Positions 1 through 9,121 of a stretch of 64,000 nucleotides of DNA are shown here, piece by piece. The stretch is from positions 1 to 64,000 of the forward strand of contig NZ_BNEL01000002.1 of NCBI RefSeq assembly GCF_018327685.1, written 5' to 3'. The DNA is from Streptomyces sp. TS71-3. Lineage in GTDB: Bacteria > Actinomycetota > Actinomycetes > Streptomycetales > Streptomycetaceae. Position 1 is the first letter of the stretch; each line of letters starts with the position of its first letter. The notes beneath the pieces are model-generated. The model did no database searches. It was not told the DNA's origin and worked only from the letters and a program-made list of their open reading frames with translations. A program made the position numbers and the translations under genes.

Positions 1-39
1 GGGCTTCGAAAGTCGGCTCACTTGGTGCCGCTGCGGGTG

Positions 40-633
40 TCAGGTGTGCTTCGGTGATGGTGCTTTCCTGCGTGCGGCAGCGGCTCTTCGGGCCTGGGCT
101 CGCGCGGCGTGGTGGTGTTCGAGGGCTTCTCGGGTGCGTCGGGGGATGACCACTTTCGGCTTGGCGGCGGGCGCGACGAAGGTGCTGGCGCCGGTGCCGT
201 AGCGGCCGTTGAGAGTGTCGCTGTCGGTCTTGTAGAGCAGGACGTCGACGATGCCGAGGGCGCGGAGGCGGATCAGTACCCGTTGGACGTCGTCGACGTC
301 GCGCCAGTCTTGGGTGTAGATGCAGATGGGGCGGCGGGTGTCGTCGCTCTTGGGCCGGGTGTTGACGAGCGTGCCTGCCTTGCTGCGGTAACCGAGAAGG
401 CCGTCTTGGGTGGCGGCGCGGATCGTGGCCCAGGAGGCATCGAGAAGGCTGAGCGGAGTGAACCACATCCATTTGCCGCTGAAGGGATGGTCGTTTCCGG
501 TCAGGGGGGTGTCCGGGGCGGCGGCCCACAGCCAGGGTTCGGTGGTCTCGCGTGATGGAGTGGTGCTGGTGAGGGTCTCGGGTTGGGCCGATGGGGCGGT
601 CTTGGTGTTCATGATCGGCACCGTACGCGACAT
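40..633 (-). CDS. DUF1917-like (putative phosphothreonine-lyase-domain) protein
   Basis: A 197-residue protein with a low-complexity N-terminus, then a compact domain starting with a W-x-F block (GKWMWFTP) and containing IYTQDW, LRALGI and LLYKTDSDT, ending in an Arg/Ala-rich tail. The pattern (Trp-rich start, VYT.D, L.YKTD..T..G.Y) resembles DUF1917/Bles03-like proteins annotated in actinomycetes as putative phosphothreonine-lyase domain proteins; the biochemical role is not established. An internal ATG at 612 could be the true start, since no clear ribosome site precedes either codon. It is divergent from the pPIWI-RE operon with only about 30 bp between starts, so the two may share a control region. 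Family call moderate; function unknown. Confidence 0.6.
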   Translation of the reverse strand: MSRTVPIMNTKTAPSAQPETLTSTTPSRETTEPWLWAAAPDTPLTGNDHPFSGKWMWFTPLSLLDASWATIRAATQDGLLGYRSKAGTLVNTRPKSDDTRRPICIYTQDWRDVDDVQRVLIRLRALGIVDVLLYKTDSDTLNGRYGTGASTFVAPAAKPKVVIPRRTREALEHHHAARAQARRAAAARRKAPSPKHT

Positions 634-663
634 TCATTAGGTTTTTGCTCTATTCAGCCCGGT

Positions 664-1839
664 ATGGGTCTCGTGGAACGGAACACTCCTCGATGGCGCC
701 GCGACCTGGCGCTGACCGCGTGCTGCGCAGCCGCTGTAGCGGAAGCAGACCGCATCAGCGACCCTGGCCAGCGCGCCGCCCGGCTCATCGACTGCCTCGG
801 GGTTCTGCGCTCGACCCATGGTGCGGGCACGGCCGCCTCCTTGGACATGGGCGTGCTGCGGCACGGACTGCGCCACGGGCTCGCGCCCCTTCTGCCTGCC
901 GGCGGCGAGGGGGACGACCCGCTCGGCGGGATGAGGCTGCTGAGCGAGGACGGCTTGCTGTGCGATGCCGTGGAAGATCTGGGCCGCGAACATCTCGTGC
1001 CGCAGCAGGCGTTGATGGAGTACTGGCCCTGGGCGCGCTTGCGCGCCGAGCAGGAGGAACAGCAGCTGTACGCGGAGATCCGGCGGCTTCCGCCGGACGA
1101 TTACGCGAGGGTGCGCGAGCTGCTGGCGAGTGATCCGGTGGCGGAGCAGGGTGTGCTGTGGGAGAAGTGGGGCGGGTTGTGGGGGCGGTTCGGGTTCTTC
1201 GAGCCGGTCTCGTCCTGGCCATGGTGCAACGCTGCGGGCTGGTGCTTCCCGTGCCCCGCCTGTGCCTGGCCGATGCGGGCTCAGTCCGCCGGCGGCGGTG
1301 TCTTCGTCGTCTCGTGCGATGCCCACCTTCTGGAGGGGGCGCAGTACACCTACCGGCCGGTGCGGGGCGGCGGCCCTCCGGTTCTGGAGGGTGGGGGCGG
1401 TCTGGCCGGTCAGGTCGAAGGCTTCCCGGCTGCCGGCGACTGCTTGGCGGTCTCCCGGACGGTGTGGCGGTATCTGACCCTGCCGGGGCGTATGGAGTTC
1501 GCGATCCGGGACGCGCTGGCCGGCATCGCCGGTCTCGAGATCCTCATGTACCCGGACGGCGACCGCTACGACCTGCACATCACGGCCGCCGACCCTCTGG
1601 TGGCCAAGCAGTGGCGGGTGGATGCGAAAACGTGGCGGTCCTTCGCGGCCCTGGCCGATGCGCTGCTCGAGCGTCCCGTGCTGGGCGGAGCGGTACCGCT
1701 GACCATCGTGGTCCCCCACCGGCAGCGGTCCGATCTTCCGCTGCTGCGGGCACGTCTTGCCGGGCGTCCGGACTTCGAGGTGATGACCGATGAGGACCTC
1801 GTCGGCGAGGTTCGCCGCTGGTGCCGGGGTGAGTCGTGA
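664..1839 (+). CDS. pPIWI-RE-associated restriction-like endonuclease (pPIWI_RE_Y plus REase)
   Basis: First gene of a three-gene pPIWI-RE cassette. The N-terminal two thirds is an alpha-helical region followed by a Cys cluster (WCNAAGWCFPCPAC, later SCDAH) that looks like a zinc-binding element. The C-terminal ~110 residues carry a restriction-endonuclease pattern: an Asp in YDLHI, then VDAK about 18 residues later, matching the D...(D/E)xK core. Predicted role: a nuclease working with the downstream helicase and PIWI protein against invading nucleic acid (computational proposal for this family). ATG at 664 is chosen because upstream sequence is not family-like. The stop overlaps the next gene's GTG start by four bases (GTGA). 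Confidence 0.8.
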   Translation: MGLVERNTPRWRRDLALTACCAAAVAEADRISDPGQRAARLIDCLGVLRSTHGAGTAASLDMGVLRHGLRHGLAPLLPAGGEGDDPLGGMRLLSEDGLLCDAVEDLGREHLVPQQALMEYWPWARLRAEQEEQQLYAEIRRLPPDDYARVRELLASDPVAEQGVLWEKWGGLWGRFGFFEPVSSWPWCNAAGWCFPCPACAWPMRAQSAGGGVFVVSCDAHLLEGAQYTYRPVRGGGPPVLEGGGGLAGQVEGFPAAGDCLAVSRTVWRYLTLPGRMEFAIRDALAGIAGLEILMYPDGDRYDLHITAADPLVAKQWRVDAKTWRSFAALADALLERPVLGGAVPLTIVVPHRQRSDLPLLRARLAGRPDFEVMTDEDLVGEVRRWCRGES

Positions 1840-4800
1840 AGACGACCGGTGAGGTCCGTGAGGCGTTGCAGCGCTGTGCCATCGCGGCCTATCTCACCCT
1901 GTCTCAGCAGTGCTTCGCCTTCGAGACCGTCGATGGCCGGCGCGGGGTTCCGTTGGACTTCGCGGCGATGTTCGCCGGTCGGCGCACCGATCTGTGGGGG
2001 GCGTGGCTGTCGCTGCCGCGCGCCGAGTACGAGCTGGTGGGCCGGTTGTGGCAGGCGATCAGGCAGGAGGGGGACCTGGCTCAGCCGGAGACGTTCCGTG
2101 AGGCGGTGCTGGAGTACGCGGTGGCTCCCACGGCGCTGTTCCGGATTCCGGAGGAGTCGAACGCCGACGAGACCCACTGGCTGGTGGCCTGCCATGCTCA
2201 AGAGCCCCTCGTCCTGGCCGAGAACCTGGTTCAGGAGGCCGAGGACTACCGGGGCATGCTGGAGACGGCCCGGCCGACGGCCGGCGAAGGCCTGTGGGCG
2301 TTCGGTCACGATGGGCTGTACACGGTAGAGATTCCTGCCAGCGAGAAGAACGCCTTCGTGGCGCCGGTCCGCCTGCGCACCGAGCCGTTCCTTGAGGTGG
2401 CGAGGCTGCCGCGCGAAGCCGTGATGGACCGGGTGATGGGCCAGGCGAGAGCCCAGCCGGAAAGGTTCGGGTGGAAGCCCGGCCTGCTGCAGGGATTCTT
2501 CGACCGGCTCACGGACGCCTACGGCCGTACGGCGGTGGAGCTGCGGCTTCCTGCCGGGGCGATGACGCTGCTGAACGCGCCCACAGGGGTGGGAAAGAGC
2601 GTGCTGATGCGGGATGCGGCCCACCTTCTTGCGGCGAGCGGCCAGGGGCCGGTCCTCATGGTGGTGGGCCGCATCCGTGAAGGGCTGGGGACCGCCGAGC
2701 AGCTGGGCGCGGATGACGCACTGGTCGAGGAGACGGCCGCCGCTGTACAGGACGCGGCCGAGCGGGCCGGAAGGCCCCTGCGAGTGGTGCCGTGGGTGGC
2801 CTCCTCACGCTACGACGACCAGGCGCAGCTCGCGTTCTCACAGGGCCGCGAGGACCGGTTCGAGCAGTTCGCCAGCGGCTGTGAGATGACCGGTTGGCAG
2901 GTGGACGGCCCGCGGCTGGACCGCGCCAAGCTCCCCTGCACCCAACTGGAGTGGCTCGACGGGCCCGCCGAACCGAAGTCCGGCGGCAGGCATCTGTGCC
3001 CGCGCATGGGGATCTGCCGGCGTTTTGAGCACGTCCGGCAGGCCTCCGAGGCCGACATCATCGTGACCAACCACCACAACCTGATCCGGGGGCGCTGCAA
3101 GGTGCCCGTCGAGGTGGACGGTGAGCGGGTCGTCGGCGACATGAGCGTGCTGGAGTTCGTGCTGCGCCGCTGCCGCGTCGTGATCATCGATGAGGTTGAC
3201 GCCTTCCAGTCCACCTGGTGTACGCAGGGCGCGCAAGAGTTCACTCTCATCAGCCGTGGCCGCGGCAGCGGCGGGCGGCTGGAAGAAGTCGACCGGCACC
3301 GCAACGGCCTGACTGCGCTGAAGAACCTGTTGGTGACCAGCCCGCTGATGGAGGCGCGTCGGCTCAGCGAGACCTTCCTGGACAACGTGTTGACCGGGCA
3401 TCTGTATCTGGAGTCCGAGCAGGAGCGCCAGAATCGTCCTGGCTCGGGCTGGTACATGGTGGGCAAGAAGGACGCCGAGCTGTGTCGCGTCCTGACGGGC
3501 GCCTCGTCGGATGCCGAGGTCAGTGCAGGAGTCCACCAGGCCTACCTCGCACTCTTCCCCGGCGAACAGACCGACGCCGAGCTGCCGGATGGCTGGCAGC
3601 CGCTCGCCGAGCAGATCCGCCAGGCTCTGGCCGGCAAGGTCCAGGGCACTCGTCGCAGCAGAAAGCTCGCGGTTTTCAAGGACTCCCTCTCACGGATCCT
3701 GGGCGGCGCGCCCTTCAACGTGCCCGCCTCCCGGCGCGCCGCGCTGGTCAATGATCTGCTGGTGCGGGCCTGGCTCGGTGCGCTCCACAACGAGCTGCAC
3801 ACCTTGAAGTGGTCGCTCCTGCCGCTGCTGGGGGAGCTGAACGCGGCCACTGACCTGGTGTCCACGATGGGGCTGATCCCCCGCGACGAGCCGATTCCCT
3901 ACGGGCCCCTGGGGCAGAACCTGTACGGGTTCAAGCTCGACAAGAACGCCGGGGGGTCCGGCCGGCTGTCGCTGCAGTCTCTGGGCGGCGACCCGCACAC
4001 CTCCACTGTCCGCCTAGGCGACACCGTCGCCCTGGCGACCGCGGGAGTGCGGCGCAGCGTGCTCGGGCTGTCCGCCACCGCGTTCTTCCCCAGGGCCGCC
4101 CTGCAGCACGTGCACGCCCTGCCCGCCTACGTGATGACCGACGCCGCTGTCGGCGCGGTCACCGCTCATGCCGGGAGCGTGTCGGCCACCGATACCGGCT
4201 GGCAGCCGATCTCGATCGGCGGCGTGGAGGAGAAACGCAAACCCTCCGAGCTGCGCAAACTCGCCGAGCGACTATGGCACACCCAGCTGTCGTCGCACCT
4301 GGAGAAAGTCGCCCGCAACGACCCGCTGCGGGAGCTGGCGCTGCTGGCCGGGAACTCCTACTTCCACGCGGAGATCATGGCCGCCGGGGTCGCGGCCGCG
4401 TGCGGCCGGCCGGAATGGGTCGCGGTCCTCGTCAGCAACAGCCGGGACGCCTCCAAGACGGCCGTGGCCCTGCCCGAGGGCGTGGTGCGGGTGACCATCG
4501 ACGAACTCGAGGACCTGCCCGCCACCCACCCGAGGGTGAAGGTGATCTGCGCACCGCTGTCGGTGGTCTCCCGCGGCCTGAACATCCTCATCCCGCACAC
4601 CGACCGCTCGGCGCTCGCCTCGGTGTGGGTGGGGGTGCGCCCGATCACGCACCTGCACGAGCCGGCCGTCATGTACGCGAGCATCAACGCCTGCGGTGTC
4701 GCCGCCGGCACGGTCAGCGCCGACCCCGCGGGCATGCTCGCCTCCCAGCGCACCGCGGCCGTACGCCAGCGGGAGCTGCTGCTGCGCACCGACCCGCGGT

Positions 4801-5132
4801 TCTCCCGCATGCCGAAGTTCCTCAAGACCGAGGTGCTGGCGGGCATCCTCGTTGAGCTCATCCAGCTAGCCGGCCGCGCACGGCGCGGCGGCACCCCCGT
4901 CGAGCTCTACCTGGTCGACCACGCCTTCTTCAACCAGCAGCTGGGCTGCGACTTCCCCCGCCTGCTGCGCTCCTACTACGGGCAGCTCGACACCGACGAG
5001 CAGGACATCCTGCGCCGTGTCTACGGCTCCACCCTCACCGCCTGGCTCGACCTCGCCCACAGCGAGGACCTGCTGCCCAACCCGGTCACCCTCATCCCCG
5101 CCCCGACCCTGGACGCCCGAGGACGGAAGTAA
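1836..5132 (+). CDS. DinG/XPD-like superfamily 2 helicase of pPIWI-RE cassette (pPIWI_RE_Z)
   Basis: A 1098-residue helicase. Walker A (APTGVGKS) lies near residues 246-255 and Walker B (VVIIDEVD) near 448-455; a motif VI-like QLAGRARR is near residue 1010. Between the Walker motifs are four Cys, at about 349, 368, 388 and 394, the position of the Fe-S cluster in XPD/DinG helicases; an Fe-S cluster here is an inference. The N-terminal ~230 residues precede the motor and fit the pPIWI_RE_Z-type extension. Translation is coupled on both sides: GTG overlaps the nuclease stop, and the TAA overlaps the next ATG (TAATG). Known of the family: DinG-type helicases are the conserved partner of pPIWI-RE proteins, presumably unwinding DNA or R-loops. 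Confidence 0.85.
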   Translation: MKTTGEVREALQRCAIAAYLTLSQQCFAFETVDGRRGVPLDFAAMFAGRRTDLWGAWLSLPRAEYELVGRLWQAIRQEGDLAQPETFREAVLEYAVAPTALFRIPEESNADETHWLVACHAQEPLVLAENLVQEAEDYRGMLETARPTAGEGLWAFGHDGLYTVEIPASEKNAFVAPVRLRTEPFLEVARLPREAVMDRVMGQARAQPERFGWKPGLLQGFFDRLTDAYGRTAVELRLPAGAMTLLNAPTGVGKSVLMRDAAHLLAASGQGPVLMVVGRIREGLGTAEQLGADDALVEETAAAVQDAAERAGRPLRVVPWVASSRYDDQAQLAFSQGREDRFEQFASGCEMTGWQVDGPRLDRAKLPCTQLEWLDGPAEPKSGGRHLCPRMGICRRFEHVRQASEADIIVTNHHNLIRGRCKVPVEVDGERVVGDMSVLEFVLRRCRVVIIDEVDAFQSTWCTQGAQEFTLISRGRGSGGRLEEVDRHRNGLTALKNLLVTSPLMEARRLSETFLDNVLTGHLYLESEQERQNRPGSGWYMVGKKDAELCRVLTGASSDAEVSAGVHQAYLALFPGEQTDAELPDGWQPLAEQIRQALAGKVQGTRRSRKLAVFKDSLSRILGGAPFNVPASRRAALVNDLLVRAWLGALHNELHTLKWSLLPLLGELNAATDLVSTMGLIPRDEPIPYGPLGQNLYGFKLDKNAGGSGRLSLQSLGGDPHTSTVRLGDTVALATAGVRRSVLGLSATAFFPRAALQHVHALPAYVMTDAAVGAVTAHAGSVSATDTGWQPISIGGVEEKRKPSELRKLAERLWHTQLSSHLEKVARNDPLRELALLAGNSYFHAEIMAAGVAAACGRPEWVAVLVSNSRDASKTAVALPEGVVRVTIDELEDLPATHPRVKVICAPLSVVSRGLNILIPHTDRSALASVWVGVRPITHLHEPAVMYASINACGVAAGTVSADPAGMLASQRTAAVRQRELLLRTDPRFSRMPKFLKTEVLAGILVELIQLAGRARRGGTPVELYLVDHAFFNQQLGCDFPRLLRSYYGQLDTDEQDILRRVYGSTLTAWLDLAHSEDLLPNPVTLIPAPTLDARGRK

Positions 5133-7897
5133 TGCCATCCCAGGACACCCGCATGTCCATGCTGGCCGCACCGTTGACCCGCGAGCTGACGGGCACCGTG
5201 TGGCTGTACCGCTTCCCGGACAAGATCGAGCACGAGTGGAACAGACTGCATGCCGTCTACCGCGGCAAGACCGGATCGAAAGCCAACCTGCCCTATACCG
5301 GGCTGCTGATGGTGCTTCGGGCGAGCGGCACCACCAGCGCCTCGCTGTATCCCACCAGCAAGAGCAGACCGCCCCAGTTCCTCGCCCTGTCCAAGAAGCT
5401 GCCGTCGGCGCATCTTCGGGCCGTGGTCGCGCTGTGGGAGCAGGCTCTGCTGCAGACGCCGGCGGACGACATCTCACTGGCCTACACCAGTGGTCTCGCC
5501 GACCTGTTCGCCTCCGTGGAGCCCGAGCAGGTGGCGGTGTGGGACCACGTCCGTCTCGGCCCGCGCGCCGTGGACGCGGACGGCTGGGTATGGGACGCGG
5601 CCGGCTGGAACCTCGCCTCCCTCTTGGCCCGGACAGGCCTGAAGGTGGACGGCCGTACCGTCCCCTGGCGCTCGGACACCGAGAACAACATCATGGTCTG
5701 GGATACCGGACACCTGTGGTCGAACAACTGGCTTGAGGCCCGCCCTGCCAAGGAAAAGAAGGGCAAGGAAGCGGCCGGCGAAGAAGCCGAGGCGCCGGAG
5801 GAGTGGAAGGTCCGACGCCACTACGCCGCGCTGCGCGTGGATGTGGCGATGAAGTCGCTGCACTCGCTGCCCGTCCCCCTGGCGGTCATGACACCCCGCG
5901 TCTCGAGGCTGAGCAACCAGATCAACGGCGCCCGCACCGCCTGGTGGGCGCCCCGCTCCCCCGGCGCCCCGCTGCTCCGCGTGGGCCTGGGCGGCAAAGG
6001 CAAGTACACCCATCTCGAGCACACCAGCCGTCTGGCCCTGGATGCGTGGGTGCGGCTGATGGACGAGCCCGTGTTCCCCCGCAGCCCCGAGGACACCGAG
6101 TTCCTGCCCATCAGCGCCATGGACCTGTCCGGCGAGCCCGGCGGCTTCCGTGCGCTCATCCCGTTCTCGAAGTCGTTCCCCATCGGCAAAGGCGTCGGCC
6201 TGCACACCGTCACCGCCCTGGCCGACCATCTGACCACGGTCACCGGGCAGGACCTCGTCCGCGGCCTGCAGGTCGCCAAGGTGCTCTCGGTGGCCGCCCG
6301 CAAGACCGAGTACGGCCGCGATGCCACGCTCCTCGACGACGCCGGTCTCAAGGACATCATGGCCGCCGCGGGCTGCTCCAGGCTGCGCATCCTGGCCCTG
6401 TACGAGCACCAGGAGATGCGCACCCGCATGCAGCGGCTGCTGGCCTACCACTTCAACCGACCCGATCTCGCCGACGGTATGCCCGACGACGAGATCGTCG
6501 CGCTCGGCTGTCACACCGAGGTGCTGCTGCACCGGGCCCCCGAGCTGCTGTCCCACGGCGGCCACCACGACCGGCGTGGCGCGCTCACCGACGCTCTGCC
6601 CGGACTGGCTGCCGAGGACACCGGGGTCCTGGCCCTGGTCGAGACCGAGTACGACGCCAAGGAGTGGGGCCGCCAGCGCCGCGCCGCCCGCCGCGAGGAG
6701 GAAGGCGCCGTCGACCCCTACACGCTGGACGCCAAGCCGGAAATCTCCCGGCACCTCGCACGGCACGGCGTACTCGCCCAGTTCCTCACCCCCACCACGA
6801 AGAAGCTGCGCTCGAAGAAGAAGGAACGCGATGCCACATCCCCCTTGGAGGCCCTCGGCATGGAGCTCGCCGCGGACTTCCCCGGCCACATGGCCATCGG
6901 CGACGTGCTGCGCTCCGCCGGCCTGGTCCACCCCCGCCTGACCCGCGCCATCTCCACCGGAAGCGGCCTCAAAGACCGCGTCGCCCACCTCGGCCTGCAC
7001 ATGCGCGCCCAGCTCGGCGAGAAACACGTCAACCGCACCGAGGAACCCAAACTCATGTGGATCCTCACCGCCTTCGTCCCCGTCGGCGCCCACTGGAAGG
7101 CCCTGGCCTACCTGCCCGCCGGCCGGGACGGCAAAGGCCGCTGGCTCAACTACGCCCGCGCCCAGGCACTGTCCCGCAGCCACCCCATCCCCGAGGGCAG
7201 CCGCGGCGACGACACCCTGCCCCGACGCATCGACCACGCCCTGTTCGAACTAAGTCGGCACCTCGAGTGCGGCTACGTGCTCTATGTCTCCGGGGACTCC
7301 ACCCGCCCCGTCTGGCCGCTTCTGGCCAACAAGAAGGCCGACCTGCTCCCCGACGACGACGGCCTGGCCAATGGCAGGCCCGCGCTGCCCGGCGCCACGC
7401 TCACACCCGAGCACCGCCCCCGCGCGGTCATCCGCACCACCTCCAGCGCCGACCCGAGCATCCCGCTGCCTGCGCTCTTCCACGAGATCCACGAGGACGG
7501 CACCGAACGCGACGGCGACAAGACCAGCAACGCGCTGTTCCGACTCGACCACACCGACACCACGTTCCTCATGAGCCGCCGCCCCCATCAGATGGACGGC
7601 AAGACCCCATCGGCCAAGTCCGGACGCTCCCAAGGGCGTTGGAGCTGCGACGACAAGGAACAGCAGGCCGAGACCTGGTACAACCTCACCGCCACCGAGA
7701 TCGCCGTCATCCAGCACCCCGACGGGGAAGACGCCCTGCCCTACGCCCTGACCTGCGCGAGGCTGTGCAACCACGCCCTCGCGTGGGAACACCGCACCTG
7801 CCATCCCCTGCCCGTCCACGCCGCCATCCAGATGGACAAAAACCACCCCGAGTACCGGCGCACTATCGACTGGGAAACCGACGACGCCACCGGCTGA
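5132..7897 (+). CDS. pPIWI-RE module protein (prokaryotic Argonaute-like)
   Basis: A 921-residue protein with the layout of the pPIWI-RE family: N-terminal module (DUF3962/pPIWI_RE_X-like, about residues 1-330, opening with a WLYRFPD block), a middle MID-like region, and a C-terminal RNase H/PIWI-like domain (about 560-921) ending in YALTCARLCNHALAWE and HPLPVHAA blocks typical of the family's tail. The family is named for conserved Arg and Glu residues of the PIWI domain; candidates include the Glu in ATEIAVI, but assigning them needs an alignment. It was proposed from gene neighbourhoods to target R-loops or RNA-guided DNA in inter-genomic conflict. Complete and uninterrupted here; starts at TAATG, coupled to the helicase. 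Confidence 0.85.
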   Translation: MPSQDTRMSMLAAPLTRELTGTVWLYRFPDKIEHEWNRLHAVYRGKTGSKANLPYTGLLMVLRASGTTSASLYPTSKSRPPQFLALSKKLPSAHLRAVVALWEQALLQTPADDISLAYTSGLADLFASVEPEQVAVWDHVRLGPRAVDADGWVWDAAGWNLASLLARTGLKVDGRTVPWRSDTENNIMVWDTGHLWSNNWLEARPAKEKKGKEAAGEEAEAPEEWKVRRHYAALRVDVAMKSLHSLPVPLAVMTPRVSRLSNQINGARTAWWAPRSPGAPLLRVGLGGKGKYTHLEHTSRLALDAWVRLMDEPVFPRSPEDTEFLPISAMDLSGEPGGFRALIPFSKSFPIGKGVGLHTVTALADHLTTVTGQDLVRGLQVAKVLSVAARKTEYGRDATLLDDAGLKDIMAAAGCSRLRILALYEHQEMRTRMQRLLAYHFNRPDLADGMPDDEIVALGCHTEVLLHRAPELLSHGGHHDRRGALTDALPGLAAEDTGVLALVETEYDAKEWGRQRRAARREEEGAVDPYTLDAKPEISRHLARHGVLAQFLTPTTKKLRSKKKERDATSPLEALGMELAADFPGHMAIGDVLRSAGLVHPRLTRAISTGSGLKDRVAHLGLHMRAQLGEKHVNRTEEPKLMWILTAFVPVGAHWKALAYLPAGRDGKGRWLNYARAQALSRSHPIPEGSRGDDTLPRRIDHALFELSRHLECGYVLYVSGDSTRPVWPLLANKKADLLPDDDGLANGRPALPGATLTPEHRPRAVIRTTSSADPSIPLPALFHEIHEDGTERDGDKTSNALFRLDHTDTTFLMSRRPHQMDGKTPSAKSGRSQGRWSCDDKEQQAETWYNLTATEIAVIQHPDGEDALPYALTCARLCNHALAWEHRTCHPLPVHAAIQMDKNHPEYRRTIDWETDDATG

Positions 7898-8372
7898 CCA
7901 GCAACAACGACGGGAAAGCCCCTGCGTGTACTGCGCCAGAACATGCTCAGGACTTGTGGATCAGGCCCCGGGGGGCCGCGGAGGACGTACCTTCCCGAAG
8001 GTTCCTGTGACGGTCATCGAGTAGGCCGCGCTCACAGCTCGGGCCGGGAAGGCACGCCCGTGCTCAGCGTCGTCACCGTCGACGGTTCCATCGAGTCCGG
8101 CTCCCTGACCGACGAGATCGTCCAGGGTGGCCTCAACTGGTCCACAACTCTTGACAATTCCTCGCGAGCCGTAGCCATGACTGTGAAGGGGCTTTGTCCG
8201 GGCGGAATAGGGCCCTGTAAGCCGACCAGGCGCTTCGCTCAAAAACGTGGCTGCCCGTCGGGCCACTGTCCGGCCGGGAGCCTAGACACCCCGGGCGTAC
8301 GGGTCGCGCTGAACCGCCTGCGCGCGGGGAAGACTGCGGGCATTGCCGGTGGATGGGGAGGGGGTGGTCGCC
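7898..8372. other. Intergenic region after pPIWI-RE
   Basis: No convincing gene in 475 bp. Short open frames on both strands lack family-like sequence. A TTGACA hexamer at 8151 could be a -35 element, but the best -10 candidates downstream are poor. It separates the pPIWI-RE cassette from the regulator/peptidase pair. Confidence 0.4.
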
Positions 8373-9105
8373 GTGGCCGCGGCCAGTAGCACGGACTCGG
8401 CGCTCAAGCGGGCCCGGCTCGCGCTGAACATGACGTTAGAGGAGGCGGCCGACACGCTGAACGCGATCACCGGGGGTGCGACGGACGCGAGCCTGATGAG
8501 CGCGTGGGAGTCGGGCCGGCGCCGGACGGGCAAACGGAACCGGGCAGGTCTGTGCCAGCTCTACCGCGAACGCCCGGAGGCGCTGTTCGCCCACCAGGAC
8601 GGCGCTGCCACGAGCGTGCTGGAGACCTCCGGCACCGCCGTGGTGGTCAAGGTGCTGACCCGCTGGAGCGACTTGGTCGAGGCGATGGTCGACGTCGTGG
8701 CCGGCGCGCGCGAGCAGCTGGTCGTCACCGGCTCCCGGTCGCGGGAGAAGGCGTATCTGGCGGCGATCGAGACGGCCGTGGCCCAGCAGCCGGACCTCGT
8801 CCACTACCGCGTGCTGTACGGACCCCCGCGGCACCGGGCACTGGCCGATCACCTGCTGCGGCTGCTGGAGCTGCGCGACCCGTCCGCACGCCACAAGGGG
8901 GTCAAGACGCTGCACGTCGGGATGGTGGAACCCGCCGAGGTTCTGGAGAGGTTCTTCGTCGCCTCCGAGACCGCCGCCGTGGTGCCGCTGCCGTCGTTCC
9001 ACGGGGGCGGAGGGCTTCGACTGCGGCGTCTTACTCGCCTGCGCGTCGGCGCGGCCGGTGGAGACGATCGAAGCCGTCCGCGCGCTGCCGGTGCGGCACA
9101 ACTAG
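8373..9105 (+). pseudogene. XRE-type regulator with phospholipase D-like C-terminus, frameshifted in a G run
   Basis: The N-terminus is an HTH of XRE type (ALKRARLALNMTLEEAADTL ... LMSAWESGRR), followed by a sensor domain (VVTGSRSREKAYLAAIETAV, LRDPSARHKGVKTLHVGM) of the kind found in Streptomyces XRE proteins with a PLD-like half. After PSFHG at about 9005 the frame is lost. Removing one G from the run at 9003-9007 restores a plausible end (AEGFDCGVLLACA ... LPVRHN) with a stop at 9103-9105, 17 bp before the next gene. GTG 8373 is preferred because GGGGAGGGG lies upstream; a TTG at 8343 is possible. Either a real mutation or a sequencing error. Confidence 0.65.
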
Positions 9106-9121
9106 GGGGCGAGGGAGAAGC

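Noticed and set aside
1..100. Telomere at the left end
   Set aside because: No set of GC-rich palindromes or known telomere start is present; a DUF1917-like gene begins at once.
5803..8010. Long Arg/Pro-rich frame (735 codons) overlapping the pPIWI-RE gene
   Set aside because: It lies in an alternative frame of a recognisable gene and encodes only low-complexity basic sequence.
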